Positions 1 through 11,244 of a DNA stretch of 64,000 nucleotides are shown here, piece after piece. Position numbers and translations under genes: made by a program. The first letter of the stretch is position 1. Each line of letters starts with the position of its first letter. The stretch is from Rhabditophanes sp. KR3021. Lineage: Eukaryota; Nematoda; Chromadorea; Rhabditida; Alloionematidae. The stretch is from contig CAUJLY010000003.1 in NCBI GenBank assembly GCA_963281155.1, forward strand, positions 2,356,001-2,420,000, written 5' to 3'. The notes beneath the pieces are model-generated. The model ran no database searches. It was not told the origin of the DNA and was given only the letters and a program-made list of their open reading frames with translations.

Positions 1-3000
1 TTCCAACTAGTAATTGACGTACTAATGAAAGGAAATGGTGCCCAAATTACAAAAACGGCGATTAATCCAAGAATCGCATAAACTCCTAAGTAAACAGATT
101 GGGAAACGTTGTGGTTTGATTGAATGTAAAAGGAAAAAAGAAATCCTATAAAGTATGAAGCTGCGTGTGAATAAGGTTTAATTAACACATTATTAATGTA
201 ATTGATAGCTGCAAACTCGGTAACAAACAGATGTGTTGGAATCAAAGTTGGTGGAGTTTGTTTGGCAATTGTAGTAATTAATGTGTATATAATTGAAATT
301 GAAATTAAAGCAATCGTACTTCCGATGGCAATTTTCCTGTGATTTTTTGTCAAGTATAAGAGCACCATTAAAATGAGAAAGAGTTGAGCTTCATTTGCTA
401 TTAAATAACTTCCATCGAGACACTGCAAAGTAATCAACATTGAAAAAGATTAAGATATTCCCAAAAAGTGATTAATGATGTGGCAATAAATATTATGTGA
501 TGAATTACTTTTTTACCATATATCGAACAATTTATTAAACAATTTTTGTGTTCTTGTATGATAATTGTTGTGTGCGCCACTTAATTATAGGCACACACCA
601 AAAAGTAATCCATTATGTTTGGGTAAAGTAAACGAGTATGGCAAAACATTTTAAGGGACATTGTAATTATCTAGATTATTTGATGGTTTATTGAAAGGAA
701 TGTTTTTGTGCATGTTTATTTCGTTTGTTTGTATGATTCATAGCGCGGTTGGCATTGAACTTATTTGGGTAGTCATTAAAGTACGTATTTAAATAATATC
801 TAACTTTAAAGGAACATGCTTATTGGTCATTTTTTAATAAATGCAACAATTTCATTTGACTAAAATGATATTCTGCTTCCAATGACACCTATTTCAGCAT
901 TAGAAAACGTTTTTGTAAATTTGATGAATGCAATAGATTTTTATATAAAAGTGAGCTCTTCAATTTACTTAAAATTGAATTTTGGATCAAATAAATTTTA
1001 TTAGATGAAGTGTTTAAATAGTTTAAAATGTAGCCTTTTTATAAGTCTACAAGACGTGACTAATCGCATAAAATTAAAATAACACAAAAAACAAACTTTT
1101 TTACCCCTGACTTACGGGTACTAAATAAATGAAAATTTACTTTCAAATATGGATTAGATCGAGATACAAAAATAATGTTAGATTGGATTTTCATAATAAT
1201 CTCCAAAAACACTACAAATTGGAAAATATGAAAAAGTACATACTTCTACTTCCAAAACAATTTAGTGTATTAAGATCAAACGTCACGAACTTTTTCGAAA
1301 AATTGGTTCAATTAGTCAAAAATAATTTAGTCATTTAAACCCAAAACAATATAAATATAATTGTTACATGTGCTAAGGTCGAGAAGTACCATATCAAATT
1401 AACGAATATTCAATTAACTGAGCTCATATAACACCCAAAAAAGTAATGTATTGTAGGTATAAACAAAGAACGTTTCGATTTACATTAAGACGTGGTAAAA
1501 TGAGAATGATAATGACCATACAAATAAACATACCGTTTCGTTGTAGTTAAAGAAATTGTTAATAAACAATAATTCTTTCCAAAATTCACGTGCACACCTG
1601 TCGGCCATTGCTGAATGTGACCACATGGGTCCAGATCCGACTCGAACAAAGAGCAATGTTGTGAAAAGAAGGATAAATGCATACATTGGGAAAATACGAA
1701 CAGCTCTATCTAAAACCAATTGCAGCATATTTTTGAATGAATTTACATGAATGTGTAATCTTAGAGTTGTTGCCAAAGCTGACAGCACCAACAATCCATC
1801 GACATGATAAAGATAATTGATAATTGGTTGAGCTCTGAAATCTTTATTAAAAGAATATAAGAAACTAGCGTTTTCCATGTACGGAGCCATGATGTTGAAT
1901 ACATTTCCAATTACAAGCATAACAACTGAAATGAATTGAATTCCTGGAATGTGATAAATTGCGATTAGTTAATAATATATGCTTTTAAACAAATTTGCAA
2001 GTAATTTAAATTAGAGAGTCTCGATTGGCAAAAAGTCGTATTTGACTGTTGGATAAGTATTAGATCAACTTTTAATTTGATATTTTTACGATGAAAAGAA
2101 CTGACAACAGAAGCAGTGAACTGCCCAACAAAGTGCCAAATTTAGATGTACCTTCAAGTTTGAGAAGAAGCGAAACAATGAGTCAAGATTATGGTAAATA
2201 AATATCGAACAATTAATCAACATATTAATTCCATTTTAGCTGAAGTGAATGTATTGTCTCAGCAATTAGCAAGAGTGTCTACAATAGAAGTCAAAAGTAT
2301 GAGGATTGTGTTAAAGACTTCCAAGAAGATGTCTTACAGAAATATGCTTTGCCTGTCAAGACCATTCGCTCCAATACTTTGACTATACGATGTCATGATA
2401 CATTTATGGATAGAATAAACAATCTTGGTGTAGCTTCAAGTTTATATTCAAGAAAGACTATAGGAGATCCAAGGTTCTTGGGTACTTGTAGAGCCAGTGT
2501 GTGTAGAAGTACTAATATCATGAAAAGTTTTAGTTTGCCAAAGTATTGTCAGAATATGGGGTTAATTGAAAAGTATGATGCTGATGATGATTTCCAATTT
2601 CAAATCAACGAAAAGTTAAGTACTCGGCTTAATCTTTATTTAATAAAAGATTCGGGAAAGCCTAGATATGATAATCAACATCTTGGATCAACTCAAGGCT
2701 GACGAGAACGAAAATATTCAATACACATATTTCTGCCAATTTTGTGACTAAGGATCATTTTCATGAATTAAACAGAACATGTAAGAAAATGAGAATAGAA
2801 GTTGAGCAGCAAAGCAAAGATATTGCTAATCTTTCTGATGATCAATTAATGGAATATTTCTTTAAAGCACATATATGTTTAAACTATCATAATTTAGGAA
2901 CCTGACGGTGCTAAAGATCCAAGAGTCTATATTTTACGTCGCTGTGCCGAAACTTCACATTTTTATGTTGGCCAGACCAATACAAGATTCGAAGAACATT

Positions 3001-6000
3001 GAAGAACCACACCGGCTTTAATGGATATCGAGTATAGTTGTTAATGTCGATGAAAGAAACTGCAATCGGAGCTATTTTTGAAGACGGAATCCCTGTCCAA
3101 GCTATCTACACCAAAGACAAATTTAACTATGCAACTGGTTTAGCAATTGAGCATTGTGTAAACTACGTCAATCCAAATTCGGTAATGGTGCTACTGAAAG
3201 AAGTTCCAGATTTATGAGACTGGCTGATGAAGAGGCAATTGATCGTCTTGGAAATCTCTTACCTTCTTGGATATTTAAGAAGCATGGTATTATTGAAATT
3301 GAAAGACTCCATTTCAATACAACGTTTCATATGATGACACTGTTGGTAAACACAAGTGTCCTAGAAGTTGCAAATTTGCAGTTAATGGCCTTCAAATACT
3401 GGCACGTCATTGTAAAAGACAAGACTGTAGTCAGCTAAAGAATAGATATGAAAAAGATAAGAAACTAAAAGATAAACAATTAATGAAAAGTGTTTTGAAA
3501 CAACTCAAGGAGGCCCCTGCTAGAAGAACTGTTAAGAAGACACATTCAGTCTATGTTTTATCGGATGTTGCTGTTAATTTAAAGACCCTTCTTGAATCAA
3601 AGCAATACTTAAGTATTCTTTCTCTTCCTGAATTTAAAAAGCTCATTTTCTATGCTGGGGTAACTTGTGATTTAAAAGAAAAGATCATATGGGTATGCTT
3701 ATGAAAAGATTGATTCCTTTGAATCAAAAAGGCAGTAGATGTAGAAGTATTTGGAGTGATGGAAGACAGATAGTTGCAGTATCACTTGATGACCTTCACT
3801 TCAATCAAGCTCTTGGATTGCAGTATTCAATTATCTATGACTTGAGAACTTTCTAAACCAATATCAGTGATTCTGGCCAATCCAATCGTATAATGTACTT
3901 AGAACATCCCGACATTGTCAAAAGAATCAGTGGCATTGCTCTCAAACAAATCTTTTAAAACGTCTCTAATGCCTTATCTTTTTAAATTGTTTGTATTTTT
4001 TTAATTTTTGTCTTAATAAATGCTAAAAACCTTCTAATGCATGCATGCTATCATTTCCTCTTCTAGTAGACAAGGATCTTCTAATATTCTTTTTAATAGA
4101 TACAGCATCAACAAAATGAGCTATCTTTCCATGATGGCAGGCATCCGTTTGATCTAAAACTGAAGCTATTACTATGACAGCAATCCAAATCCCAATAATT
4201 ATCGAAAATGCAATCGATCCTTTGGACCATAGAGCTGGTGGTTCGCAATTTAATTCAATCGGCATTGGAGCAAACGTTTGAATAACTTTTGCCATCTCCT
4301 TTTCTGTACATTGCGCGGGGGTACAAATTCCTAACTTAATGCTAGCACCTTCATAGTTTGTATCAACTGAACATTGTTCGTTTTCTCTTTTGACGTCGGC
4401 TTTCAATTCGAAATTAGCCATACAATATCTCCCATCAAAAAGATTTTCTTCTGCCAAATTTTCACATTCCTCATAATCACTAAAGCATGGTATAAGATCC
4501 TATTTTCTAAGTTAAAAAGATTTTACATCTTCACAAATGATATGTATGTAAATTTATCATATATAATATAAGTAGCTACATATATTTTTACTTGAGGATT
4601 GTATGTGCATATAAAACATCTATATATTGTTACAACATAGACAGACTCTCGCTTTCATGAAAAATCACAGTCACGGAGCTCTTTTGATAATGACATATCT
4701 CTCAATCAAATGTACACTTATTTTCCTGTAAGGATATTAGTGCTTTTACTTTATTTTAAAGGCTCAACATTGATTACACGATACAAGGCGTCTCTTAAGC
4801 CAGGCCAAAGATCAAAACCTACCTCTTACTACACCAACAAAGTGAAGAAGATGATCGAATGTATCATTATTGATAAAGAAGTTGTTGAAGTACGATTCTT
4901 GAAAATCAACGGAAAACCTTTCTACCCTCCAAAAACAGCTGGGAAATTGTTAACTGTGGACAATGTATTTGAGGACTTTGCTTTATTTGAGAAAGCCATT
5001 TGTTATGCTGGGAATCTGAAAGAGGTGATAGACCAGGTAGACACAGATACAACGCTAAATCAGAGAAAAGAATACATCAAATTAAAAATGCTGGTTTAGA
5101 GATGATTGCTATGATGCTGCCTGTCAATTATAAAGAAATAACCGAGAATCTTGAATTCATTCTCATGGAACGCTGCAAGTGGCAAATCACAAATTGTAAT
5201 CACGGAAAGTGCTCCATGAAAGAAACGTGCCTTCTCAACTCAGACAATGCCGAAAAATTGGAGCTATCTTATCTAAATGGGCTTTGATGGGAAGAGCAAT
5301 TGCTAAGACCAAATTTTAATTCTTGCCCTTTTTAATTTTTTTTATAATAAACATCTAGCATTTTATATTGGTTATATCACTCACCCAAGCCAATGATAAT
5401 TCCCATCACTAATTCCTGATGGCATTTTCCCGATAGAATCAAACCATGTAATAATCCATCCACTTTTCATGTAACGACCAGCATTTCTCCATGAACATTC
5501 TTTACATTTAAAAGGATCTTCGGCTCCTGGGCAAGTGTCTGTAAAATGGTCCCAAATATCTTTGACACCACAAAATAATTGCTCAATTTGTGTTCTACAA
5601 GGACTAGTCAGTTCAAATTCAGAAGTATCATTGCAAAATTGAATAATAGTATCCTAGAATCAGGTTGATATTAAAATTTGTTATATTATTTTAATTTAAG
5701 TTTGAATTATGTTTATTACCAATTTTGTAGAATGGGTCAAAAAGATTGCAAACTTTAGTAGCCAAAAGCACAAAATGAAACAACTCAGCAGCTTATGTGT
5801 GAATTTTCGGAAAAAGTTCCAATAAATATATCCTCTAGATGAGATACTTATTGAGAAGATATTTTATTATTTATGTAAATTATGATTGACTCATTACTGT
5901 ATTTAGAGTAGGTAATGGGGCGATTTGGCAGCTTTTTGGAAGAGGTCTTTTATTTTAAATAAATAATCTGCTTGAACTAGTCTTATTAACGGCTACTACC

Positions 6001-6600
6001 AGTAACTTCCAATCTTTTTTACTCTCCAGTGTCGTGTGGATTTGATTATTGCAAAAAGAATGTGTTCCAAAAGAAACCCACATCTCCATCCAGAACAAAC
6101 TAATATTCCAGCAATTTCAAATCTGATGAGATAATAAACGTGTACTAACAGAGTAAAATAAGGAGATCAATGACACCCAAAGCAAAGATGGTTCTCCAAA
6201 CTATTGTGGTCAAGATTAATGTTATTTTAAAGGGATTACAAACGAATTTTGCATGCATTTCGTTTGAGTACTTTGATCGCCAAGTTAGGGATATGGTGAT
6301 GGCAAATACACAATGGAGGAAGTATACAGGTTATCTTCAGCAAGTGCTAAATTCGTCAGTCAACTCTTGATTCAAAAATATTTGGACACAAAAGAGTCAT
6401 CTCTAGTGGTTTTTAATTATATATTTTTTGTTTTTATCGCAAAATAAAAATACCTTCGATTTCAATAAAAATTCAATTGACGGCAACCTAAATTCATCTA
6501 ATGGTTTTGGGACTGGTGGAATATGTTTATGACATAGTGTACAGCCTTCAATATCAAAAATAAATGCACTTAAAAACAACCCAAGTATAGCTATTTTCAT
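1..6600 (-). CDS. NRF-6/NDG-4-type multipass acyltransferase, 3' part cut off by window start
   Basis: Likely membrane O-acyltransferase of the nose-resistant-to-fluoxetine family, implicated in nematodes in lipid and drug uptake. Exons (minus): 6600-6454, 5653-5385, 4479-4031, 1943-1534, 422-1 and beyond; phase closes at every join. Exon 1 gives a signal peptide (MKIAILGLFLSAFIFDIEG) followed by a Cys pair. Exons 2-3 form the Cys-rich NRF ectodomain, with SDGNYHWLGDYEECENL across the join, LFDGRYCMANFELK and GICTPAQCT, then one membrane helix. Exons 4-5 start the acyltransferase-3 domain (EGIQFISVVMLVIGNVF, DRAVRIFPMYAF, NYNETCLDGSYLIANEAQLF) with several hydrophobic segments. The donor after exon 3 is a weak GTTTTT. 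Introns 2 and 3 are filled by antisense GIY-YIG relics; the 1.1-kb intron 423-1533 shows nothing convincing. The C-terminus lies outside the window. Confidence 0.88.
2091..4020 (+). pseudogene. Antisense intronic relic A: longest double GIY-YIG gene copy
   Basis: I do not know a named gene for this. It starts at an ATG (2091), has an apparent GT-AG intron (2194-2239, 46 nt, phase 1), and then runs through several frames with stops and shifts to a stop at 3958 and an AATAAA at 4015-4020. A first GIY-YIG-like core is near 2925-3000 (VYILRRC..HFYVGQT, then R and H). Its C-half is near 3060-3195 (FEDGIPVQAIYTKDK, ATGLAIEHCVNYVN). A Cys/His block (CPRSC...HCKRQDCS) is near 3360-3430. A second GIY-YIG core (VYVLSDV...FYAGVTCDLKEKI) is near 3545-3690. 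The tail is near 3745-3958 (SIWSDGRQIVAVSLDDL, ALGLQYSIIYDLR, SDSGQSN). It occupies nearly all of host intron 1944-4030 in antisense. It is clearly broken as a single protein, but each frame still shows domain-level sequence. Confidence 0.75.
4700..5351 (+). pseudogene. Antisense intronic relic B: middle part of the GIY-YIG gene
   Basis: Decayed plus-strand coding sequence inside acyltransferase intron 4480-5384. An open stretch (about 4755-5096) reads KKMIECIIIDKEVVEVRFLK, INGKPFYPPKTAGK, then FEKAICYAG. This aligns with the C-half of GIY-YIG domain 1 in relic C ([20 protein letters not shown], then [10 protein letters not shown]). The next frame (about 5099-5285) gives a Cys/His cluster (ERCKWQITNCNHGKCSMKET) comparable to the zinc-finger block of relic C. 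The 3' end carries a T-rich stretch and AATAAA at 5346-5351, about 33 nt from the host splice donor. The second GIY-YIG domain was not found, so this is a shorter copy than A or C. Assignment to the family rests on comparison by eye. Confidence 0.6.
6030..6375 (+). pseudogene. Possible relic G: 5'-like fragment in acyltransferase intron 1
   Basis: Plus-strand sequence within acyltransferase intron 5654-6453, so again antisense to the host. An ATG near 6060 opens a short polar N-terminus (MCSKRNPHLHPEQ). A separate frame from 6170 to 6370 encodes a helical segment containing ISFEYFDRQVRDMVMANTQW. This weakly recalls the N-terminal region of relic C ([16 protein letters not shown]). No GIY-YIG core is visible. 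It may be a 5' fragment of the same dispersed family or unrelated chance coding sequence. Confidence 0.2.
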
Positions 6601-7779
6601 TATATCAACATCTAAAAAGTATCTGAATAAAGTACTAAGATAAATGATAATTTTAATACTACACAATCACAAAGTATATTGAGCGTCGTCTGTACGATCG
6701 ACGTCTGCAAAATAAATATGGGTAAAAACCAGCCATCATCACGATAAGGTAAACTAAAATTTTCAGGCATGACTTCATTAATTTACGAAGGAGTGTGTTA
6801 CCCGTTCAAAAGTATACAATAAAAAAGTTTCCGAATCAAAAAAGGTAATTTATAATTGGCAGGTTTAAGTAATACTCTCTTCATTCGATAAAAAGAAAAG
6901 TTGTTATCAGGGATTAATAATTTTTATTGAAGAAATTTACTGTGATTTTGTTAATTGATAAAGCATTTAAATTATAATAATTTATTTATGAAAAAATCGT
7001 TATTTTCTTTTTTAAATTTCCTTTGATATTTACATTATAAAAGCCAATCGCCATCCAAATCATTCATTCCAATATTAGTCATGCAATTAATTTCTCGAAC
7101 AAAAAACATTTCTGGTGCACATAAAGCAAACCACTATCATACTTTTAAAGCAAACCACTATCATACTTTAAAGCAAACCACTATCATACTTTAAAGCAAC
7201 CCATTTCTTATACAGGCAAATGTTCTTCTAAATTTTAATCTCAAATATTGTATAAATGATTTAAGTGTTCAATCGTCCAAAGTATAATATTTTGGTAATC
7301 ATAAAGTGAAAACACCCAACTATCTAAAGATACACACGCAAGTTTACAATTTTCCATTCCAAATCTAAATCAAAAAGTCAATACAAAAAATAGCTAGTCT
7401 ATCTGCTGGATGTTGTTATCTAATAATTTTATTTAAACAAAAATAAATGTATAAATAAATTTACATTTGATTAAACTTATACACACATATTTAATAAAGT
7501 CGTCAATTTCCTTGACAAAGTGCTTCTCCTTATCAAAAAGTGTGCTAATTGCGGTATGTAGACAAGCAGAAGAAATTATTATCAAATTAAATGGTATTCG
7601 CAAGCTAGGTATTACCTTTTTATTAGATAAAATACGACTAGTATATTTGTTATTGCTTATAGATTAGACAAAAGTACGCATCTTATCATGTATTTTTAAA
7701 ACTATAAATTGGCCCAACTTTTACAATTCATAATAATAATAAAGTTATTTTGCATTTCAATTATTTATTACTAAGGATC
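6601..7779. other. Intergenic region between the divergent acyltransferase and PRPP synthetase genes
   Basis: AT-rich spacer of about 1.2 kb between two genes that diverge from it, so it should hold both promoters. Apart from the tandem repeat at 7121-7203, no coding sequence, RNA gene or mobile-element end could be supported. Confidence 0.5.
7121..7203. repeat. Short tandem repeat, about 23-nt unit, three copies plus a partial
   Basis: The unit AAAGCAAACCACTATCATAC recurs at about 7123, 7147 and 7170, separated by TTT or TTTT, with a degenerate fourth start near 7193. The copies are nearly identical, which suggests recent expansion. It lies upstream of the PRPP synthetase first exon, with no evident function. 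Confidence 0.85.
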
Positions 7780-10072
7780 ATGCTCGTAGAAAATAGTCTT
7801 CATCATCATGCCAATTCTTATCCAAGACTCGAGGGTAAGTTTTTGCAAAAAGGAATGGGCAATTATCTGTCTGCCATGTTTGATTATAACATTATAAATA
7901 CTATGACAACCTATAAAAAAACATGGCAAACATTCAATGCCTGCTCCTCTCTAATTTTAGTGACGTTGATTCAGATAATAAATAACAACTTATTCGATAG
8001 GGGTAGTTTATGTTATCTAAATCTGCAACCTCTCTTCCTTATTTATCCATTGTTTTGGTTGACATACTAATTGTGATTCTATAGAGATCACTACCACTAA
8101 ACTCTCTTTTTTAACGCACATAAGTGAATGGTAAACTGTATGACATTACACTTATATATGATATTAGTTTCGTCATCTCAAAGCGAACTCTCCATCAACA
8201 AAATGAAAGTAGCATCTTGGAGATTGATCAAAAAAAGAGTATTGTATGTAACAATAAAGTTAATTTCTAAGACAATTTGTTAGTTGTCCTTGCCGATTAG
8301 TTTTTGTTTGTACATACTCTTTTTGTAGACAAATTTGCAATATTATAGGCGCTCAAATAATATACATTTGACATCCTTTTTATCAAATCATCATTTATAA
8401 AGTAAAAAGCACATTACTCGCTTCATTCTCATCCAATTTACACCAACCTTGTTCGAATAGTATCTCTCATCATATGACTTTGTTTTAGGTTTGCATATAG
8501 CACCCTTGCCAAGGCAATCTTTTAACAAGATTCCTAAAGTTGTCACGTCGACTTCTACCAATTTGCCTAAACTGGAACCGACTACACAGTCTCCCGTTCC
8601 TGAACTAACTCTCAAGACTAGAGAAGATTTCCGTTGCAGAAAATTCCCATCCAGAATGCCTAATATCAAAGTTTTCAGTGGTTCATCTCACAGAGATTTA
8701 TCCCAAAGGATATGTTCCCAATTGCAATTGGATGTTTCGAAAGCTTCCTTGAAGAAGTTCAGTAATAAGGTAAATCTCTTTTGCATTAATAATAATGACA
8801 ATACTAATACTACATATTTTCAGGAAACCAACGTCGAGATTGGTGAATCAGTCAGAGGTGAAGATGTTTACATCATCCAATCTGGAAGTGGTGAAGTCAA
8901 CGATAATTTGATGGAATTGTTAATCATGATTAATGCCTGCAAAATTGCTTCATCATGCAGAGTTGCCGCAGTCATTCCATGCTTCCCATACGCCAGACAG
9001 GACAAGAAAGACAAGTCTAGAGCTCCAATTTCAGCCAAATTGGTTGCTAACATGTTGGGAGTTGCCGGTGCAGATCATATCATCACAATGGATTTGCATG
9101 CTTCACAAATTCAAGTACGTGTCCAAGGGTTACAAATTAAATTATTTATTGGGATAAAATCAGAATATTTAGATAATGTCCTGAAAGCAATTTTACTAAT
9201 TTGGGTGACAATTGCAGGATTTTTTAAATACATCATTAGACTGCCCTGAGGCATCGATAATCGTTAGGGACTTCTGCATGTTAAAGATAGTAGCATATTC
9301 GAGTGCCGCAGTTCAGCAGTAAATCTGTTTGGACAAGTAGTATTCGCCAGTAATCTAATTACGATGATGTAATCAAATACAGTTAAACATTTAAAGGGAC
9401 TCTTTTCACAAGTTTGCATTAAGAAAATTTATAAAACTGTTTATTAAAAAATACATTAAATTAAAACTTAAGTATTAATATTAAATATATGAGAATTATC
9501 TAATTGCTTTCTATTTCAGGGCTTCTTTGACATTCCGGTTGACAATTTGTATGCCGAAGTTGCTATCCTCAAGTACATCCGTGAGAGCATTCCAAATTGG
9601 CAACAAAGTGTGATTGTTTCTCCAGATGCTGGTGGTGCCAAAAGAGTGACCTCAATTGCTGACAGATTAAATGTCGACTTTGCCCTTATTCACAAGGAAA
9701 GAAAAAAGAGCCAACGAAGTTGAAAAAATGACATTGGTAGGAAACGTGGAAGGGAAAGTCGCTATCTTGGTTGACGATATGGCCGATACTTGTGGAACAA
9801 TCTGCCTAGCTGCTGATAAACTAGTCGAAGCAGGAGCTTCTAAGGTGTATGCTTTCTGTGTCCACGGAATCTTTTCTGGCCCAGCTTTGCAAAGACTCAA
9901 TGCCTCAGCCTTCGAAGCTGTTGTCGTCACTAACACAATTCCACAAGAAGAGAATATGAAGATTTGTTCAAAAATCCAATGTATTGATATTTCAATGATC
10001 TTGGCCGAGGCAATCAGAAGAACACACAATGGAGAATCCGTTTCTTATTTGTTTTCTCATGTACCAATGTAG
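7780..10072 (+). CDS. prps-1: Ribose-phosphate pyrophosphokinase (PRPP synthetase), with N-terminal extension and a 1-nt frameshift
   Basis: Makes PRPP from ribose-5-phosphate and ATP for nucleotide synthesis. Exons: 7780-7834, 8489-8769, 8824-9114, 9520-10072. The core begins at Met 75 (ATG 8656), matching the animal PRPS1 start, and is closely similar throughout: [66 protein letters not shown], the PRPP loop DDMADTCGT, and the C-terminal [20 protein letters not shown]. The upstream exon and first part of exon 2 add about 74 residues (start [14 protein letters not shown]); the join is in phase, but this extension is inferred. One extra A within 9700-9709 breaks the frame between ERKK and ANEVEK. 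Both sides are perfectly conserved, so an assembly error or a very recent mutation is likely. Intron 3 carries antisense relic H. Confidence 0.93.
9221..9345 (-). pseudogene. Antisense intronic relic H: tail of GIY-YIG domain 2
   Basis: On the minus strand inside PRPP synthetase intron 9115-9519 the sequence reads [20 protein letters not shown] followed directly by SGQSNDVF. This aligns without gaps to the tails of relic A (ALGLQYSIIYDLR..TNISDSGQSN) and relic E (ALRLEYSIMLDLRKQLTNVD then DSGQSN). Only this C-terminal piece is recognisable. It matters because the host is on the plus strand, so this copy is also antisense to its host. Confidence 0.65.
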
Positions 10073-10449
10073 ATTCCAAATGAGTCACTTTGTGTTGGTC
10101 AAATTAAATTATATTATTCTTTTCTGAGTGTCGTTACCCATTCATTAATAAATACATTCACAAAATCTTTATCTTTTTGCACATTACCTTATCAGCTAGG
10201 TGGTACACATAAAATTAGTTGCACTTTAAAATGGCAATATTCATTTATTAAAATGTTATCAAACATTCGGAAAGGTGATAATATTCGTGATAAATGCTAA
10301 TCAATGCATTGAAGTGATGTTTTTAGTTATATTTTTTGGTTTATCGAATGTGATGATTACATGTAATATATGTATTGTGATTGCGCAGATCATTGAACTG
10401 TCTATTTTTATTATCATTTCCATATTAAGTATTTCTATTGATTTATAGG
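10073..10449. other. Intergenic spacer
   Basis: AT-rich sequence between the PRPP synthetase stop and the next plus-strand gene. It contains an AATAAA-like signal near 10147 that could serve the upstream gene. No coding or RNA feature could be supported. Confidence 0.4.
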
Positions 10450-11041
10450 ATGGTTTTAGGTATAACCTTTTTATTAATTATTCCATATTGCTTAGCTCAA
10501 AATTTTGAAAGTGGAGATAATAGAACTGTTGCTGGATGTAAGTAAGTAACCATTGCTTGTTGGGCTTATATGATTGAAGTATTATAGTTCCGAATGCAAA
10601 TTGAACGACGTCAATTGTTGGTTAAATAATGTAGAATTTAGGGAAACTACTTTGATGAATTTATTCAGACGTTACGTTACTATCCAAACAAATGTAGATC
10701 AGTGGCATCGTCGACAAGACAAACCATATAAAAGTAACTGGAGTCTTGTTCAAAATGAAACTATAAAAAGAGTTCAATCAAAGCTCTTACCAAACGATAT
10801 TCTGACAATTGAAAACATGAAAACAATTTTTGCTAGCTTAAATAAAGCAGTTGAAAAAGAGTCGAACGATTTAATAGTTTGGACACCGCATTACGCATGC
10901 CCCTTGACATGTTCTCACTTTGCCTCAACATGGAGAAATGTATTTATAGCAAGTTTTCTTTTAAATACGGGTTTGATTATTGCAATCATTCCAATCGTTT
11001 ATCAATCTTTAAAAAAACCCTCGACGCCTTTGACATCGTAG
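10450..11041 (+). CDS. Uncharacterised 181-aa secretory-pathway membrane protein
   Basis: Not recognised. Exons 10450-10541 and 10588-11041, split by a 46-nt GTAAGT..ATAG intron; the join restores GCNSECKLNDVNCWLNN. The first 15 residues (MVLGITFLLIIPYCL) look like a signal peptide. The middle is a Cys-containing, mostly helical ectodomain (four Cys in the first 50 residues, then a CPLTC pair). Near the C-terminus a hydrophobic segment (VFIASFLLNTGLIIAIIPIV) is followed by KK, so type I single-pass topology is expected. No catalytic motif is visible. The gene lies in tandem with another small secreted-protein gene about 200 nt downstream. Orthologues should be restricted to nematodes, but this is a guess. 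Confidence 0.75.
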
Positions 11042-11244
11042 AATAAATATATAATAAATTACAATTGTGTTGCTTTAACAATAAAAATAAACATCGTGTG
11101 CCTATTAACTTATAAATTGAATGTTCATTGTCACATCAGCCAAAGAGTTAAGCTGCTTTTACTCAAAAATCACGCTTCAATAGGCTTCTTAATATGGCTG
11201 GGTTAAAGGTATTGTTGTGATCTATTCATACTCATAATATCTAT

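Noticed and set aside
1129..1338. 69-codon plus-strand ORF in the acyltransferase intron 423-1533
   Set aside because: Composition is that of random AT-rich sequence and it shows no similarity to the GIY-YIG relics.
2091..4020. Interpretation of the GIY-YIG relics as Penelope-like retroelements
   Set aside because: No reverse transcriptase motif was found in any copy, two copies keep spliceosomal introns, and the domain occurs twice. Not excluded for ancestral copies elsewhere.
4374..4571. Plus-strand open frame at 4374-4571
   Set aside because: It is the reverse reading of acyltransferase exon 3 plus AT-rich intron; the minus-strand frame explains it.
7750..8070. 106-codon plus-strand ORF
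   Set aside because: Only its first 55 nt from the second ATG (7780-7834) fit a splice model; the rest reads through the intron and is not protein-like.
8391..8669. Minus-strand frame opposite PRPP synthetase exon 2
   Set aside because: Shadow of the N-terminal extension exon; no acceptor, donor or family match.
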